A stretch of 64,000 nt of DNA from Bin55 sp965205545 (GTDB taxonomy: Bacteria; Pseudomonadota; Gammaproteobacteria; Pseudomonadales; Azotimanducaceae). The stretch is taken from NCBI GenBank assembly GCA_965205545.1, contig OZ242170.1, forward strand, positions 868,001 through 932,000. The letters run 5' to 3'. Positions 9,185 to 18,731 of this stretch are shown here, one piece after another. The position numbers were made by a program, and so were the translations under genes. Under the pieces are notes generated by a model. The model saw nothing but the letters and a program-made list of their open reading frames with translations. It was not told the DNA's origin and searched no databases. Each line of letters begins with the position of its first letter. Position 1 is the stretch's first letter.

Positions 9185-10852
9185 ATGAGAGATAAAGTAA
9201 TAGCCAGAACCAAATTGAGATGCTCTGTTCTCCACGCCGCGTTAATGGCGTCAACTTTAATTTTGGCCACAGCTCTCCCCGTCCACGGCTCAGAAGATTC
9301 GATGGCGGACTTGAATGAAGTTGCTGACAAGCTGCAGCAAGCAGTAGATCGCGAACTTGTACGAGGTGCTGTTGTTGCAACCTATGACTCGGGAACAGTA
9401 ACTTACAAAGGCGTTGGTGCTGCAGCCCACGGATCGTCCAATCCACCCACAAAAGACACGGTTTTCGAGATTGGATCGATTTCGAAAGTCTTTACAGCTT
9501 TGTTGGTTCAAACCCTTGTCCAAGAAGAAGAACTGAATTGGGATAGTACTTTGAAGGAAGCGCTGCAGCTTCCAACCTTCGAGTTTGCAAACAATCAAGT
9601 ACAGGAGATCACTCTACGCGAACTCGCCATTCATTCCTCTGGACTCCCAAGATTGCCCGCAAACATGCAACCAAGTGATCTGTTGGATCCATATGCAGAC
9701 TATGTTTCCGAGCAGCTGTTTACATGGGTGTCCGAGTATGATCCGGAAACGCTCGACAAGACACAGGTCTACTCGAACTTGGGCTTTGGACTGTTGGGAG
9801 CGATCGCCGCCTATGGCGTGAGTTTCGATGAGCTTATGCATTCAAACATTTTTGAGCCTTTGGAAATGACCAATTCCTACGTGGAACACACTCCAGAGAA
9901 TCAACAAATGTTGATACCTGGTTACTCTCGCGGCGCCAGGATGCCGAATTGGAACTTCGATGTAATGGTTGGCGCAGGCGGCGTACTCTCGACCGCGGAA
10001 GACTTGATGAAATTTGTAAGTAGAAACATCGAGACCTCAGACTCCCCAATTGACAAATCGCTAAGCAACCTTAGAGAACCACAAGTTGCGGCCAATCAAG
10101 GGCTGGGATGGGCACAAATGCAGTCTGATGGTGGCAAACCCGTGTATTGGCATGCAGGAGCAACCGGCGGATATGTCAGCTTTTTGGCGATTAGTCCCGA
10201 AGAATCAAAGGGATGGGTCATTCTCGCCGCTTCCACCGAGTCGGCACTGATCAATGAGATGGGCATATCTTTCTTCCGCGCACCTCAAAAAACAGCAGCA
10301 GTTGATCTCTCTCCCTATGTCGGCGTATTTGAACTGTCGCCCGAACTAAATATCACGTTCTTTGGTCGAGACGGCCAGCTTTTCGGCCAAGCGTCTGGTC
10401 AACCAGAATTCCCGTTGACACATGTGGATGGCCATAGCTTCAGTTTTGAGGTGGGAGGTATCTCCATCACGTTCAGCGATTCAATCGACGGTCAAGCCCA
10501 AGAATTAGAGTGGTCGCAAGCAGGACACACAATATCTGCCAACCGCATTGAGGATAGTCAGGGCATTGCTAAACGCGAAGAAATAGAACTGAGCAACGAG
10601 GTTCTCGTGCAATACCCTGGCAAGTACAAGCTCGCCGAAAATGTCTACCTAACGATCATGCATCGTGAAGGCCAATTGTTCGCTCACGCAACCGGACAGC
10701 CGGTGTTTCCAATCTTCGCATTGCAAGAGGATCGGTTTTTCTACAAAGTCGTGGACGCGGAAATTCACTTTGAACGTGGTGAAGACGAGAACATTGTGGC
10801 CTTAACACTCCACCAAAATGGAGAAATGAGGGCACCTCTAGTAGAGGAATGA
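9185..10852 (+). CDS. Exported class-C beta-lactamase-fold serine hydrolase
   Basis: The protein of about 555 residues has an N-terminal signal sequence (hydrophobic ALMASTLILATALPVHG). The catalytic domain carries the SxxK motif as SISK within FEIGSISKVFTALL, the YxN motif as YSN in VYSNLGFG, and a HAGATGG triad element late in the domain. This set is typical of class C beta-lactamases, DD-peptidases and EstB-type esterases. Two C-terminal beta-rich repeats follow (GVFELSPELNITFFGRDGQLF and GKYKLAENVYLTIMHREGQLF), the DUF3471-like modules often attached to such hydrolases. I take the ATG at 9185, because a TTG 19 codons upstream would add a tail in front of the signal peptide. True antibiotic hydrolysis is unlikely to be its main function; peptide or ester hydrolysis in the periplasm is more likely. 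It follows the lipoprotein gene closely. Confidence 0.85.
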   Translation: MRDKVIARTKLRCSVLHAALMASTLILATALPVHGSEDSMADLNEVADKLQQAVDRELVRGAVVATYDSGTVTYKGVGAAAHGSSNPPTKDTVFEIGSISKVFTALLVQTLVQEEELNWDSTLKEALQLPTFEFANNQVQEITLRELAIHSSGLPRLPANMQPSDLLDPYADYVSEQLFTWVSEYDPETLDKTQVYSNLGFGLLGAIAAYGVSFDELMHSNIFEPLEMTNSYVEHTPENQQMLIPGYSRGARMPNWNFDVMVGAGGVLSTAEDLMKFVSRNIETSDSPIDKSLSNLREPQVAANQGLGWAQMQSDGGKPVYWHAGATGGYVSFLAISPEESKGWVILAASTESALINEMGISFFRAPQKTAAVDLSPYVGVFELSPELNITFFGRDGQLFGQASGQPEFPLTHVDGHSFSFEVGGISITFSDSIDGQAQELEWSQAGHTISANRIEDSQGIAKREEIELSNEVLVQYPGKYKLAENVYLTIMHREGQLFAHATGQPVFPIFALQEDRFFYKVVDAEIHFERGEDENIVALTLHQNGEMRAPLVEE

Positions 10853-10868
10853 CACCCCTAGTATCTAA

Positions 10869-12215
10869 CTATGGGCTCCCAGTTCTATTGAACGAACTTA
10901 TTCGATTAGCTACCCCTTGAATTGCTGAATTTAAAGCTTCAACTTCGATCGTCATCACCTGCCGATCTTGAATTACGTGCCTGCCTTGCACGAACACGTT
11001 GCTAATATCGCCGCTCTTCGTGCTATACGCAAGGTGCGATTCCACGTCGTACAAAGGAAGATGGTGCGCGGCGTCAATGCTTACCTGAATCATGTCTGCC
11101 TCCATTCCTTCTGCAAGATGACCGATCTTGTGATCAAGCCCTAGGGCAGCGGCACCGCCTGACGTAGCCAATCTCAGCATCTGCCGGGCCGGAAGATCCG
11201 TAGAGTCCATGCTTCGTGCTCGCTGTAGCAGACTTGCTACACGCATTTCCTCCCACAGGTCGAGATTGTTGCTGCTTGCGACTCCGTCTGTGCCAAGTCC
11301 CACTTTGATGTCATTAGCCAGCATCTCGACTATCGGTGCGGTACCTGACGCTATCTTCGCGTTGCAGGTCGCATTGTGAATAACCCCGACTCCATACTGC
11401 TTCAGAATTCCCATCTCTTCGGTAGTGGGCCATACCACGTGTGCGGCAATTACGGGAAAATCCAAGAATCCGATTTCTTGAAAGTGTTTGATCGGCGTTG
11501 TTCCGTACTGCTCGTTGGAAAATTGCAGCTCAAACTCAGACTCGGAGACATGAATGTGGATCGGCACCTCGAGACTTGCCGCCATGTCTTTCAGTCGCAA
11601 GAGGTGCTCGTTCTTTAACGTATAGATGGCATGTCCACCAAGAATCGGCTCCACGATCGACTCTCGATGCTTCCACCCTTCAACGAATTGTCGAGCCTGC
11701 TCAAAGGAATCGTCGATGTCTACCGCGTCGTTTCTAGGTTGATCTACAACAGTTGCGGAGATCAATGCTCTCATTCCAATTTCGTCGGCGACCTGCGCGG
11801 CAATTTCATGGAAGAAATACATGTCTACAAAAGTGGTAGTTCCACCTAATAGCATCTCCCAACACGCCAACGCAGTTCCAACCCGAACATATTCCTCATC
11901 CACCGCAAAGGCTTCAATTGGGTTGATGTAGTCTTGGAGCCATTCCATTAGTGGAATGTCATAGGCATAGCCACGCAGTAACGACATGGCCGCATGGGTG
12001 TGTCCGTTAATGAGACCTGGCATCACAATTTGATTTGTGCCGTCAATCTCAGTGTCAGACTGGAATTTCTCTCTGATGTCCTCAGCCGGCCCAATTGCCG
12101 CAATAATGCCGGAGTCTATGGCTACGGCACCATCGCGCACGACTCTACTCTCGCAATCCATCGTTACGACGTAGTCGCCATGGACAATGCTGTTTACCGT
12201 TTGCCTTTGAGCCAC
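10869..12215 (-). CDS. mtaD: 5-methylthioadenosine/S-adenosylhomocysteine deaminase-like amidohydrolase
   Basis: A 448-residue cytoplasmic enzyme of the ATZ/TRZ amidohydrolase group. The metal motif is in LINGHTHAAMSLLRG, a third metal-site histidine in LGGHAIYT, the catalytic region in HIHVSESEFE, and a conserved aspartate in VGLGTDGVAS. These fit MtaD-type deaminases, which convert MTA or SAH to the inosine form in purine and methionine salvage, although related enzymes deaminate other ring compounds. The start is a GTG at 12215. It lies 42 bases after PEP carboxylase on the same strand, so the two are probably in one operon. Its 3' end converges with the beta-lactamase-like gene with only 16 bases between stops. 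Confidence 0.82.
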   Translation of the reverse strand: MAQRQTVNSIVHGDYVVTMDCESRVVRDGAVAIDSGIIAAIGPAEDIREKFQSDTEIDGTNQIVMPGLINGHTHAAMSLLRGYAYDIPLMEWLQDYINPIEAFAVDEEYVRVGTALACWEMLLGGTTTFVDMYFFHEIAAQVADEIGMRALISATVVDQPRNDAVDIDDSFEQARQFVEGWKHRESIVEPILGGHAIYTLKNEHLLRLKDMAASLEVPIHIHVSESEFELQFSNEQYGTTPIKHFQEIGFLDFPVIAAHVVWPTTEEMGILKQYGVGVIHNATCNAKIASGTAPIVEMLANDIKVGLGTDGVASSNNLDLWEEMRVASLLQRARSMDSTDLPARQMLRLATSGGAAALGLDHKIGHLAEGMEADMIQVSIDAAHHLPLYDVESHLAYSTKSGDISNVFVQGRHVIQDRQVMTIEVEALNSAIQGVANRISSFNRTGSP

Positions 12216-12257
12216 TGTATCTACTTGCTTCTCCCGTGTGGTATGTGGTGACTTGAG

Positions 12258-14855
12258 TCAACCAGTGTTTCTTAGACCTGTCGCGATGCCTGCCATGGTC
12301 ACTTTCAACGCGTGAAGAACTTCGGATTCCTGGCCTGCTGAGTTGCGGTGCCGATACATAAGTTCAGCCTGCAACAAATGCAGCGGATCGAGATAGGTAT
12401 TGCGAACAGCTAGAGAATCCAACATGGACTTATTGCCGCTCAGCAATTCGTCCGAATCCAACAGAAAGAGCAATTGGGATTTGACCGTCTGAATTCGCGC
12501 AACGAGGTCGCTGATTACACTTTGGACGTTTTTGTCGGCCAAGCGTGTCGCGTAAACCTGAACGAGCATCGGTTCCACCTTTGCAACCATAACTTCAAGC
12601 ATATCGATCTGCATACGAAAAAAAGGCTGGTGGTAGAGTTGATCAAATGTGTCCTTTCGCCTACTGAACCAATCCAATGCGGCTTCGGTCCCCAACCACG
12701 CCGGAATCATAAGTCTCACCTGGGTCCACGCAAAAACCCAAGGAATCGCACGCAACGAAGCAATATCGCCGTTTGCCGACCGCCGTGCTGGACGACTACC
12801 AATGGCTAGCTCGGACAATTCCCGCACAGGCGTCAACTCGTGGAATGTGGTTGAAAAGTCCCGCGAGCCAACACTAGCTCGATAGACCGAACCCGACAAG
12901 CCAGCAACCTCGTCCAGAACCTCACGTTCCTGATCTGAAATGCGCTCAGGCGATACGTGCGTTGCCTCGATCGTCGCAAGGAGATACCGAATCAGCGTTG
13001 CATGAGCTATTTTCGGCGAGCCAAGCTTGTAGCGGATCATCTCTCCTTGTTCAGTGGTTCGAAGCGAGCCAGCAACTGCGCCGGGAGGCTGACACATGAT
13101 CGCCTCGTACGTTGGCCCTCCTCCGCGACCAATCGCCCCTCCGCGTCCGTGGAACAGCGTCAGATTAATCCCAAAATCCTTCGCAATCCTGCACAAATTC
13201 TCTTGTGCTCGATATTGCGCCCATGCAGCTGCGAATTGCCCCGTGTCCTTGGCAGAATCCGAGTAACCAATCATTACCGTTTGACAATCATTAAGCCCTT
13301 GCACGTAGTTCCTATACCAAGCCATCTCGAACAGGCATTTCATAACATGGCCAGAGCGGTCCAGGTCGTTCAACGACTCGAACAGGGGAACAATTGAAAT
13401 TGGCTTCTTCAATCCAGCTTCCACAAGTAGCAAAGCGACCGTGAGCACATCCGACGGATTCTGCGCCATAGAAATGATGTAAGACGCGATCCCCCTACTA
13501 GCGTCGTCCGCCACTAAGCGACAGGTGTCGATCACTTCTTGTGCTTTTGAAGAGGGATTCCAATCTCGTGGGAATAGCGGACGGAGACTGGCAAGCTCTT
13601 CAAGCAGATATTTTTGCTTGTCGACCTCGCTCATGCGCCCGAATGGCGCCTCACTGGCATCGCCTTGCTCGTAGTGGGCCATTAGCTCATCCAATACTTG
13701 GCTGTGTCGATCTGCGGACTGACGTACGTCAACCTTCACTAGCGACAATCCAAAGCATGCCGCCCTTCGCAACGTATCCAAGAGCAGTCCGTTAGCCACT
13801 CGTTGCAACCCACAACTAACAAGCGAGTCATAGCACAATTCCAAAGGCTGTCTCAAATCTTGATCGTTCTGAATCACATGAGACGACAGCGGAGTCCTTC
13901 CTTCAGCCCAATCACGAGTTGTCCGTAGTCGATGTCTCAGCAGGCGCAGCTGGTGGCGATAAGGCTCGTGTGACCCTTCAGATGCCTGTTGCAAATGTTC
14001 ATCGCTCACTGACATCGATAGGGAACTGACCAGTTCCTCAATGTCCCTCAGAAACAGATCGGCCGCCATCCAGCGCGAGAGTACAAGAACTTCCTTCGTC
14101 ACGTCGCAGGTCACGCTAGGATTAGCATCTCTATCGCCGCCCATCCAAGTCGCCACGCAAAACGGTGAAAAGCTAGCAGGCAAGGATTCTTGTCCGGATT
14201 CATGCAGAAAAGCATCAATTGACCGAATTGCATTAGGAATCGCTTCCCACAGAGAATTCTCAATGACGGCGAATCCCCATTTCGCTTCGTCTATCGGTGT
14301 TGGCTTAGTTTTGCGAATCTCATCGGTATGCCAGACTTCGGTTACAAGCTGTCTCAACTTCTCGTCCGCGCTCGGGTCGCTTTCACCCAATATTCGCGAA
14401 ATTTGGTCATACTTGCGAATTAGCGTTCTGCGCAACACCTCGGTTGGATGCGCAGTTAGAACCATCTCAATTCGTGTATTGAGAATGGCATCGCGGGATT
14501 GAACGCCTAAGACATTTCTAATTCGTCGAAAATCTGTGCGAAGCTGACCTTCCCCCGATCGAACCTCGTTGCGTTGTTCAGCTATGTTCGCAAGACTGAG
14601 AAACTGATTGAAGGATCGCGCAATGTCTACAAGTTCGGAGTCTTCCAAAGATTGAAGACGCGACAATAGAACATCTAGGTTTTGTACATCCTGTGTACGT
14701 GCATCTTTGGCTAAAGATCGGATTTCTTCGATCGTGTCAACAAATTCCGACCCACGATCAGCAGCAATAACTTCCCCTAGGATAGATCCCAGGCGTCGAA
14801 CATCGTCACGGAGATCTTGCGGTATAGCGTCAAATGTTTGCAGCGGTTTGGGCAC
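12258..14855 (-). CDS. ppc: Phosphoenolpyruvate carboxylase
   Basis: An 865-residue cytoplasmic enzyme that fixes bicarbonate onto phosphoenolpyruvate to give oxaloacetate, replenishing the TCA cycle. The catalytic histidine motif VLTAHPTEVLRR, the second active-site motif FHGRGGAIGRGGGP and the segment MIGYSDSAKDTGQFAA are all present, as is the C-terminal NTG ending. The length is close to the 883 residues of the E. coli enzyme. The start is a GTG at 14855. MtaD-like follows 42 bases downstream. The PhyH gene lies 101 bases upstream on the same strand, perhaps in the same transcript. Confidence 0.97.
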   Translation of the reverse strand: MPKPLQTFDAIPQDLRDDVRRLGSILGEVIAADRGSEFVDTIEEIRSLAKDARTQDVQNLDVLLSRLQSLEDSELVDIARSFNQFLSLANIAEQRNEVRSGEGQLRTDFRRIRNVLGVQSRDAILNTRIEMVLTAHPTEVLRRTLIRKYDQISRILGESDPSADEKLRQLVTEVWHTDEIRKTKPTPIDEAKWGFAVIENSLWEAIPNAIRSIDAFLHESGQESLPASFSPFCVATWMGGDRDANPSVTCDVTKEVLVLSRWMAADLFLRDIEELVSSLSMSVSDEHLQQASEGSHEPYRHQLRLLRHRLRTTRDWAEGRTPLSSHVIQNDQDLRQPLELCYDSLVSCGLQRVANGLLLDTLRRAACFGLSLVKVDVRQSADRHSQVLDELMAHYEQGDASEAPFGRMSEVDKQKYLLEELASLRPLFPRDWNPSSKAQEVIDTCRLVADDASRGIASYIISMAQNPSDVLTVALLLVEAGLKKPISIVPLFESLNDLDRSGHVMKCLFEMAWYRNYVQGLNDCQTVMIGYSDSAKDTGQFAAAWAQYRAQENLCRIAKDFGINLTLFHGRGGAIGRGGGPTYEAIMCQPPGAVAGSLRTTEQGEMIRYKLGSPKIAHATLIRYLLATIEATHVSPERISDQEREVLDEVAGLSGSVYRASVGSRDFSTTFHELTPVRELSELAIGSRPARRSANGDIASLRAIPWVFAWTQVRLMIPAWLGTEAALDWFSRRKDTFDQLYHQPFFRMQIDMLEVMVAKVEPMLVQVYATRLADKNVQSVISDLVARIQTVKSQLLFLLDSDELLSGNKSMLDSLAVRNTYLDPLHLLQAELMYRHRNSAGQESEVLHALKVTMAGIATGLRNTG

Positions 14856-14956
14856 TTGAATTCCGTGTACCTTACAACTTCAGTAGACAGCAGCATGGGC
14901 CTGCACGACGCTTTACGTGCGGAATTCTAGGGGAGATCAATGGGGTAGTAGAAGCT

Positions 14957-15811
14957 CTAGCCGTCGTAGAAGCCTTGGCTGTGTAGACCAAGCAACAGCG
15001 CTTCTCGAGGGTCTCTAATGCGAGACCTCGCTTGGTCGTCCACATGGTTTCGCTCCTGCGTGGTCTTTACACGCTGCGCGATGTCTCGTCGAGCATAGTG
15101 AACCTGCAAGAAGAATCGGCCTTGGTGGTGGGTGGAAGGCGGCATCCGACGATGCCACACATCCGAGACGAAAAATAGGACATCCCCCGTTTCAGCCGAA
15201 AATGTCGAAGCACCAATTCCGTTATGCGTCAATTCAGTATCGAATCGAGAATCTCCAGGAGGCGGTCGACCAGATTTGTGTGTGCCTGGAATAACTGCAG
15301 TAGGACCTGACTCAATGGGACAGTCTTGCAAGTAAACGTGGACGCCGACGGCAAATGTTGGATGAGGAATGTCTTCGGGCCAAACCTGACCTTGCGCAAG
15401 CGGAATGTGCGGTCCCGCATCGATGTGCCAACCACCTCCTCCATGCTTGGGTGAATCGTTAGGAGGATTGCGCCAGCAAGTATTGGCGATGATGTGGCAG
15501 TCTTCTCCCAACAGCGGCTCGATCACGTCAAGTACTTCCCTTCGACCAACGAATTCCTGAACCAAAGGACTGCGGTTGTACATCTCGTAGCGAAAGTCGT
15601 CGTCAATGCTCCTCGAAGTGTTAGCGCCCCTGCCGTCTCCTGGAATAGATGCATACACGGACTCAATTTCCGAACGCAACAATTCGATCTCATTGGTCGA
15701 GAATGCGCCTGAAACCAACGTAGCTCCTTGGTCCTCGAGCTCGTGCGCAGCGTCGCAAGCCCGTTCGGTGTACGGCAGCAAGTACCCACCTGGCGAAGCG
15801 CGAGTTAACAC
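14957..15811 (-). CDS. Phytanoyl-CoA dioxygenase (PhyH) family protein
   Basis: A 284-residue Fe(II)/2-oxoglutarate-dependent dioxygenase-like protein. The HxD iron-binding pair is seen in GGGWHIDAGPH and the distal histidine with the 2-oxoglutarate-binding arginine in VIPGTHKSGRPP. A double-stranded beta-helix core of the usual length surrounds them. Bacterial relatives hydroxylate diverse small molecules, including osmolytes, lipids and natural products, so the substrate is open. The start is taken as a GTG at 15811; an internal start is possible. It lies between a small lipoprotein gene and ppc on the same strand. Confidence 0.85.
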   Translation of the reverse strand: MLTRASPGGYLLPYTERACDAAHELEDQGATLVSGAFSTNEIELLRSEIESVYASIPGDGRGANTSRSIDDDFRYEMYNRSPLVQEFVGRREVLDVIEPLLGEDCHIIANTCWRNPPNDSPKHGGGGWHIDAGPHIPLAQGQVWPEDIPHPTFAVGVHVYLQDCPIESGPTAVIPGTHKSGRPPPGDSRFDTELTHNGIGASTFSAETGDVLFFVSDVWHRRMPPSTHHQGRFFLQVHYARRDIAQRVKTTQERNHVDDQARSRIRDPREALLLGLHSQGFYDG

Positions 15812-15893
15812 TGCTTCTCACCATCCCTGTCAATATTGCAGTTCTGGACAGACGAGTGCATGAGGACTCTCATACCCAGTTCAATGACCATGA

Positions 15894-16430
15894 TTAATTC
15901 CTGGAATACACTCTGTCGAAAGTGTAGTTCTTGTTTTTGGATTGGACTCGAACTCGAACGCGCAGTACATCGCCCGAATCGTCCAGGCTGAAGCTCTCGG
16001 AACCCTTTACCGAATCGCGGCGTTTGGTAACAACTAGAGAACGGCCGTCCCAACCCACGTCGAGTCGCCAGCCATCGCGGACATTCCTTCCCCACTTGTA
16101 GTCTTCGTACGGAGCATCGTCATATCGTATGCCCATGGACTCGTCGTCCTGCTCAATGTGTACTGAGTTGGAGACTACCACTGGAAAATCGTGAACTATG
16201 AAAGTGGCGGAATCGGTGGGATCAGGCGCATCCCCCGCGAAAATGGCTCGTTTCTCGGAATCCCAGATCTCAGATACATCCAAGGACGCATCGCTGGCTT
16301 CCTCGTCAAGAGTCCAATCGCCTGAAAGATTGAACGACCCAGGCAATTCATACTGGAGGCTCGTGCAGCCTGCTACGAGCAATGAAGACCCTAGAACCAG
16401 CAGGCTCCTATAGAAAACTGAGCACCGCAT
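15894..16430 (-). CDS. Small lipoprotein with a GDWxLDEE motif
   Basis: The likely start is an ATG at 16430, giving 178 residues that begin MRCSVFYRSLLVLGSSLLVAGC, a lipoprotein signal with the lipobox VAGC. A longer open frame upstream has no support. The mature part begins with LSGDWTLDEEAS and is mostly predicted beta strand, ending TFDRVYSRN. A second protein in this window (38893-39462) has the same opening motif and a similar end, so the two look like distant paralogues. The first 23 bases overlap the end of the alpha/beta hydrolase gene, which suggests translational coupling. The function is unknown; the fold may be lipocalin-like. Confidence 0.75.
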   Translation of the reverse strand: MRCSVFYRSLLVLGSSLLVAGCTSLQYELPGSFNLSGDWTLDEEASDASLDVSEIWDSEKRAIFAGDAPDPTDSATFIVHDFPVVVSNSVHIEQDDESMGIRYDDAPYEDYKWGRNVRDGWRLDVGWDGRSLVVTKRRDSVKGSESFSLDDSGDVLRVRVRVQSKNKNYTFDRVYSRN

Positions 16431-17322
16431 CTCCAAACTCCTTCGGTTTGTCCAAGGGTACAGAGTGGCCGGACCCCGGAATTTCCACGAACGTGCAGTC
16501 CTCTGCCACACCCACAAACTTGTCGGCAATTTCTCGTGTGAGCAACGGGCTATGCTCACCTCGCACCAGCATTGTAGGAACTGAAATCCTTGCGACTGCT
16601 TGCCATCCCTCTTCGACACTAGGACGTCTGCGCGGAGTATCTCCGGGGGTACGATAGGCTCGATCGTAACGGTAAGTCCATTTGCCATTTTCGGTCCGCA
16701 TGAGCGAATGCCGTACACGATGAAAATATACGTCGTCTGGAGGAATCGGATTTGCCGCGCGAGCACGCTCGAACGCCTGCTCTACGGAATCAAACTCGTC
16801 AGACTGACGAACACGTTCCTGGATCGCTCGCGCTCCAACCGATCCAATTTCGGGAGCTATGTCGACAATCACGAGCTTACGCAGTCCAACTGGGCGGTCT
16901 CCCGCAAAGTTCATTGCCACCATACCACCCATTGACAAGCCCACAAGGTAGTAGTTGTCCAATCCCAGCGCGCTTATAAAGCAAACCAGATCTTCTTTCA
17001 TTTCCAGCACGCCATAGGAAGCGTCTGTCGACCAATCCGTTTCTCCATGCCCGCGCTGGTCGAGAGCTAGTACCCTGAATCGGTCCGTGGCAGTCTCGGC
17101 GAAGAAATCCCATGATCGTGCATGGCCCGAAAACCCATGCAGAAGGACTAAGTTGGGAGCGTTATCACATTGAGCCTGCCAATCTCGATAGTGAAATCGG
17201 AGGCCGCGCATTTCAATCAAGTCATCAATGACACGCGTATTACCTAGCTTATCCTGCGCTCGCATTGGTTTTCCAACTACTTTTGTAGTGCTACGCGACA
17301 GCCTAACAAGTGCTTGAGGCAC
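16408..17322 (-). CDS. Alpha/beta-fold hydrolase
   Basis: A 304-residue cytoplasmic hydrolase. The oxyanion-hole segment is VLLHGFSGHARSWDFF, the nucleophile elbow is GLSMGG with its serine at about residue 127, and the catalytic histidine lies in PGSGHSVPLDKP. This is the common haloperoxidase/esterase subgroup. The frame opens with a GTG at 17322, but an ATG about 19 codons in (17265) is equally likely. It is divergent from an Amidohydro_2 gene and overlaps the downstream lipoprotein gene by 23 bases. The substrate is not predictable; the neighbouring dioxygenase and amidohydrolase suggest small-molecule catabolism. Confidence 0.85.
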   Translation of the reverse strand: MPQALVRLSRSTTKVVGKPMRAQDKLGNTRVIDDLIEMRGLRFHYRDWQAQCDNAPNLVLLHGFSGHARSWDFFAETATDRFRVLALDQRGHGETDWSTDASYGVLEMKEDLVCFISALGLDNYYLVGLSMGGMVAMNFAGDRPVGLRKLVIVDIAPEIGSVGARAIQERVRQSDEFDSVEQAFERARAANPIPPDDVYFHRVRHSLMRTENGKWTYRYDRAYRTPGDTPRRRPSVEEGWQAVARISVPTMLVRGEHSPLLTREIADKFVGVAEDCTFVEIPGSGHSVPLDKPKEFGDAVLSFL

Positions 17323-17520
17323 GTAGTTGTGGGCGCCGCGTCAACTAGCACTCGATTATACGTTCGCAGTTGCTCGGCCCGTTGTTATGAAAGCAGCAAT
17401 CAAGGGGCGTCTAGCCATGTTGGACGCGCCGGACGAAAGTGTCGTGATGCCCAACCACGCAAATCGGACCGCATGCCTGTTAGAGTATGCGGGAAACAAC
17501 AACTCTGCGTCAATACCGAC

Positions 17521-18690
17521 ATGGATTACCGAGTCATTTCTGCAGATTGTCACATAGATCTGCCTTGGCTTCCTCCCGAGTTATTTGTGAGTCGAGCGAG
17601 AAAATCACTTCGAGAGCGCATGCCGTACGTTGAAAAAACCGACAACGGCGAATTCTGGGTGTCTCGAAACGGAGCTCGATTCGGCCTCCGAAATGGAATG
17701 GGATCTGCCGGACGAAAGTATGTGCCCGGTGAAATCTATCGATCCGACCGGATGGCATCTGAAGGCTTGTACAGTGATGGAGAAAAACGCATTCCTAGGC
17801 TCACGGATCCAGAGCTGAGGATTAGAGACCAAGATCGCGACGGCGTGCAGGCAGAAGTGCTCTATGGCGTCCTCGGAGCCTCCATGCGACTAAACGACGA
17901 CGAAGCGAGCGTTGAAATGGTGAGAGTCTACAACGAATGGTTAGCGGACTTTTGCTCGTACGCACCTGATCGATTCGCAGGCATCGCCAGCCTCCCAAAT
18001 TGCAACGTTGAAGCAACAGTCGAGGAAATCGAAAGGGTCGCGGCTCGAGGAGTGGTTCGAGGTGTGGAAATCGCCTGCTCACATGACATGAAACCGTTGT
18101 TTGATCCGACCTGGGAACCCGTCTGGAAGGCGATTAGCAGTTCAGGTCTGCCTCTCCACTTCCATACGATCGGTCCACGCTTGGATTACAACCTGGGTGA
18201 ACTTGAAAAGCTTCAGCGACGTCAGGCGTTCGCCGTTCACATAACCGGATTCCAAATGGCCATGGCGAAGTACATCATGGAGATGATTTACGGTGGTGTT
18301 CTGGACCGTCACTCGAGCATGAAACTCGTAATAGGCGAAAGCGGAATTGGTTGGATTCCCTATTTGCTTGAACACATGGACTTGGAGTGGCGCGATCAAT
18401 TCGCTGACTTGGGTCTATCTCGTAGCCCTTCCGAGTATTGGCGCGCTCAATGTTATGCAACCTATCAAAGCGATGCGATTGGGTTGAGACTTCTTGATGC
18501 GATTGGTGTGGGCAACGTCATGTGGGGTAGCGACTTTCCGCATCCTGACGGGGTTTGGCCCGACTCGCAGGCTTTCATAGAACGGGAGTTCGCCAACATC
18601 TCTCCCGAGTACAAACAACAGGTCATATGTCACAACGCTGCGAAACTCTATGGATTTGAGCACTATCGCACCCGTGCATCAGCGAACTAA
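17521..18690 (+). CDS. Amidohydro_2 family metal-dependent hydrolase (copy 1)
   Basis: A TIM-barrel protein of about 389 residues, beginning MDYRVISADCHIDLP at the ATG at 17521. The frame is open a further 207 bases upstream, but that extension overlaps the divergent hydrolase start and has no family match. The family includes ACMSD and related decarboxylases and hydrolases. The first metal motif reads DCH with a following ID, so the usual HxH is DxH here. A barrel histidine appears in LPLHFHTIG and the C-terminal hallmark is MWGSDFPHPDGVWPDS. The substrate is unknown. Two relatives lie at 24601 and 44007 in the same window. Confidence 0.83.
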   Translation: MDYRVISADCHIDLPWLPPELFVSRARKSLRERMPYVEKTDNGEFWVSRNGARFGLRNGMGSAGRKYVPGEIYRSDRMASEGLYSDGEKRIPRLTDPELRIRDQDRDGVQAEVLYGVLGASMRLNDDEASVEMVRVYNEWLADFCSYAPDRFAGIASLPNCNVEATVEEIERVAARGVVRGVEIACSHDMKPLFDPTWEPVWKAISSSGLPLHFHTIGPRLDYNLGELEKLQRRQAFAVHITGFQMAMAKYIMEMIYGGVLDRHSSMKLVIGESGIGWIPYLLEHMDLEWRDQFADLGLSRSPSEYWRAQCYATYQSDAIGLRLLDAIGVGNVMWGSDFPHPDGVWPDSQAFIEREFANISPEYKQQVICHNAAKLYGFEHYRTRASAN

Positions 18691-18731
18691 GCTACAAAAG
18701 AGCCGTCCGATAACGCGAAAACGAGATTTCT

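Noticed and set aside
9185..10852. Antibiotic-resistance beta-lactamase
   Set aside because: The catalytic motifs are shared by many esterases and peptidases; the length and C-terminal repeats argue against a dedicated class C beta-lactamase.
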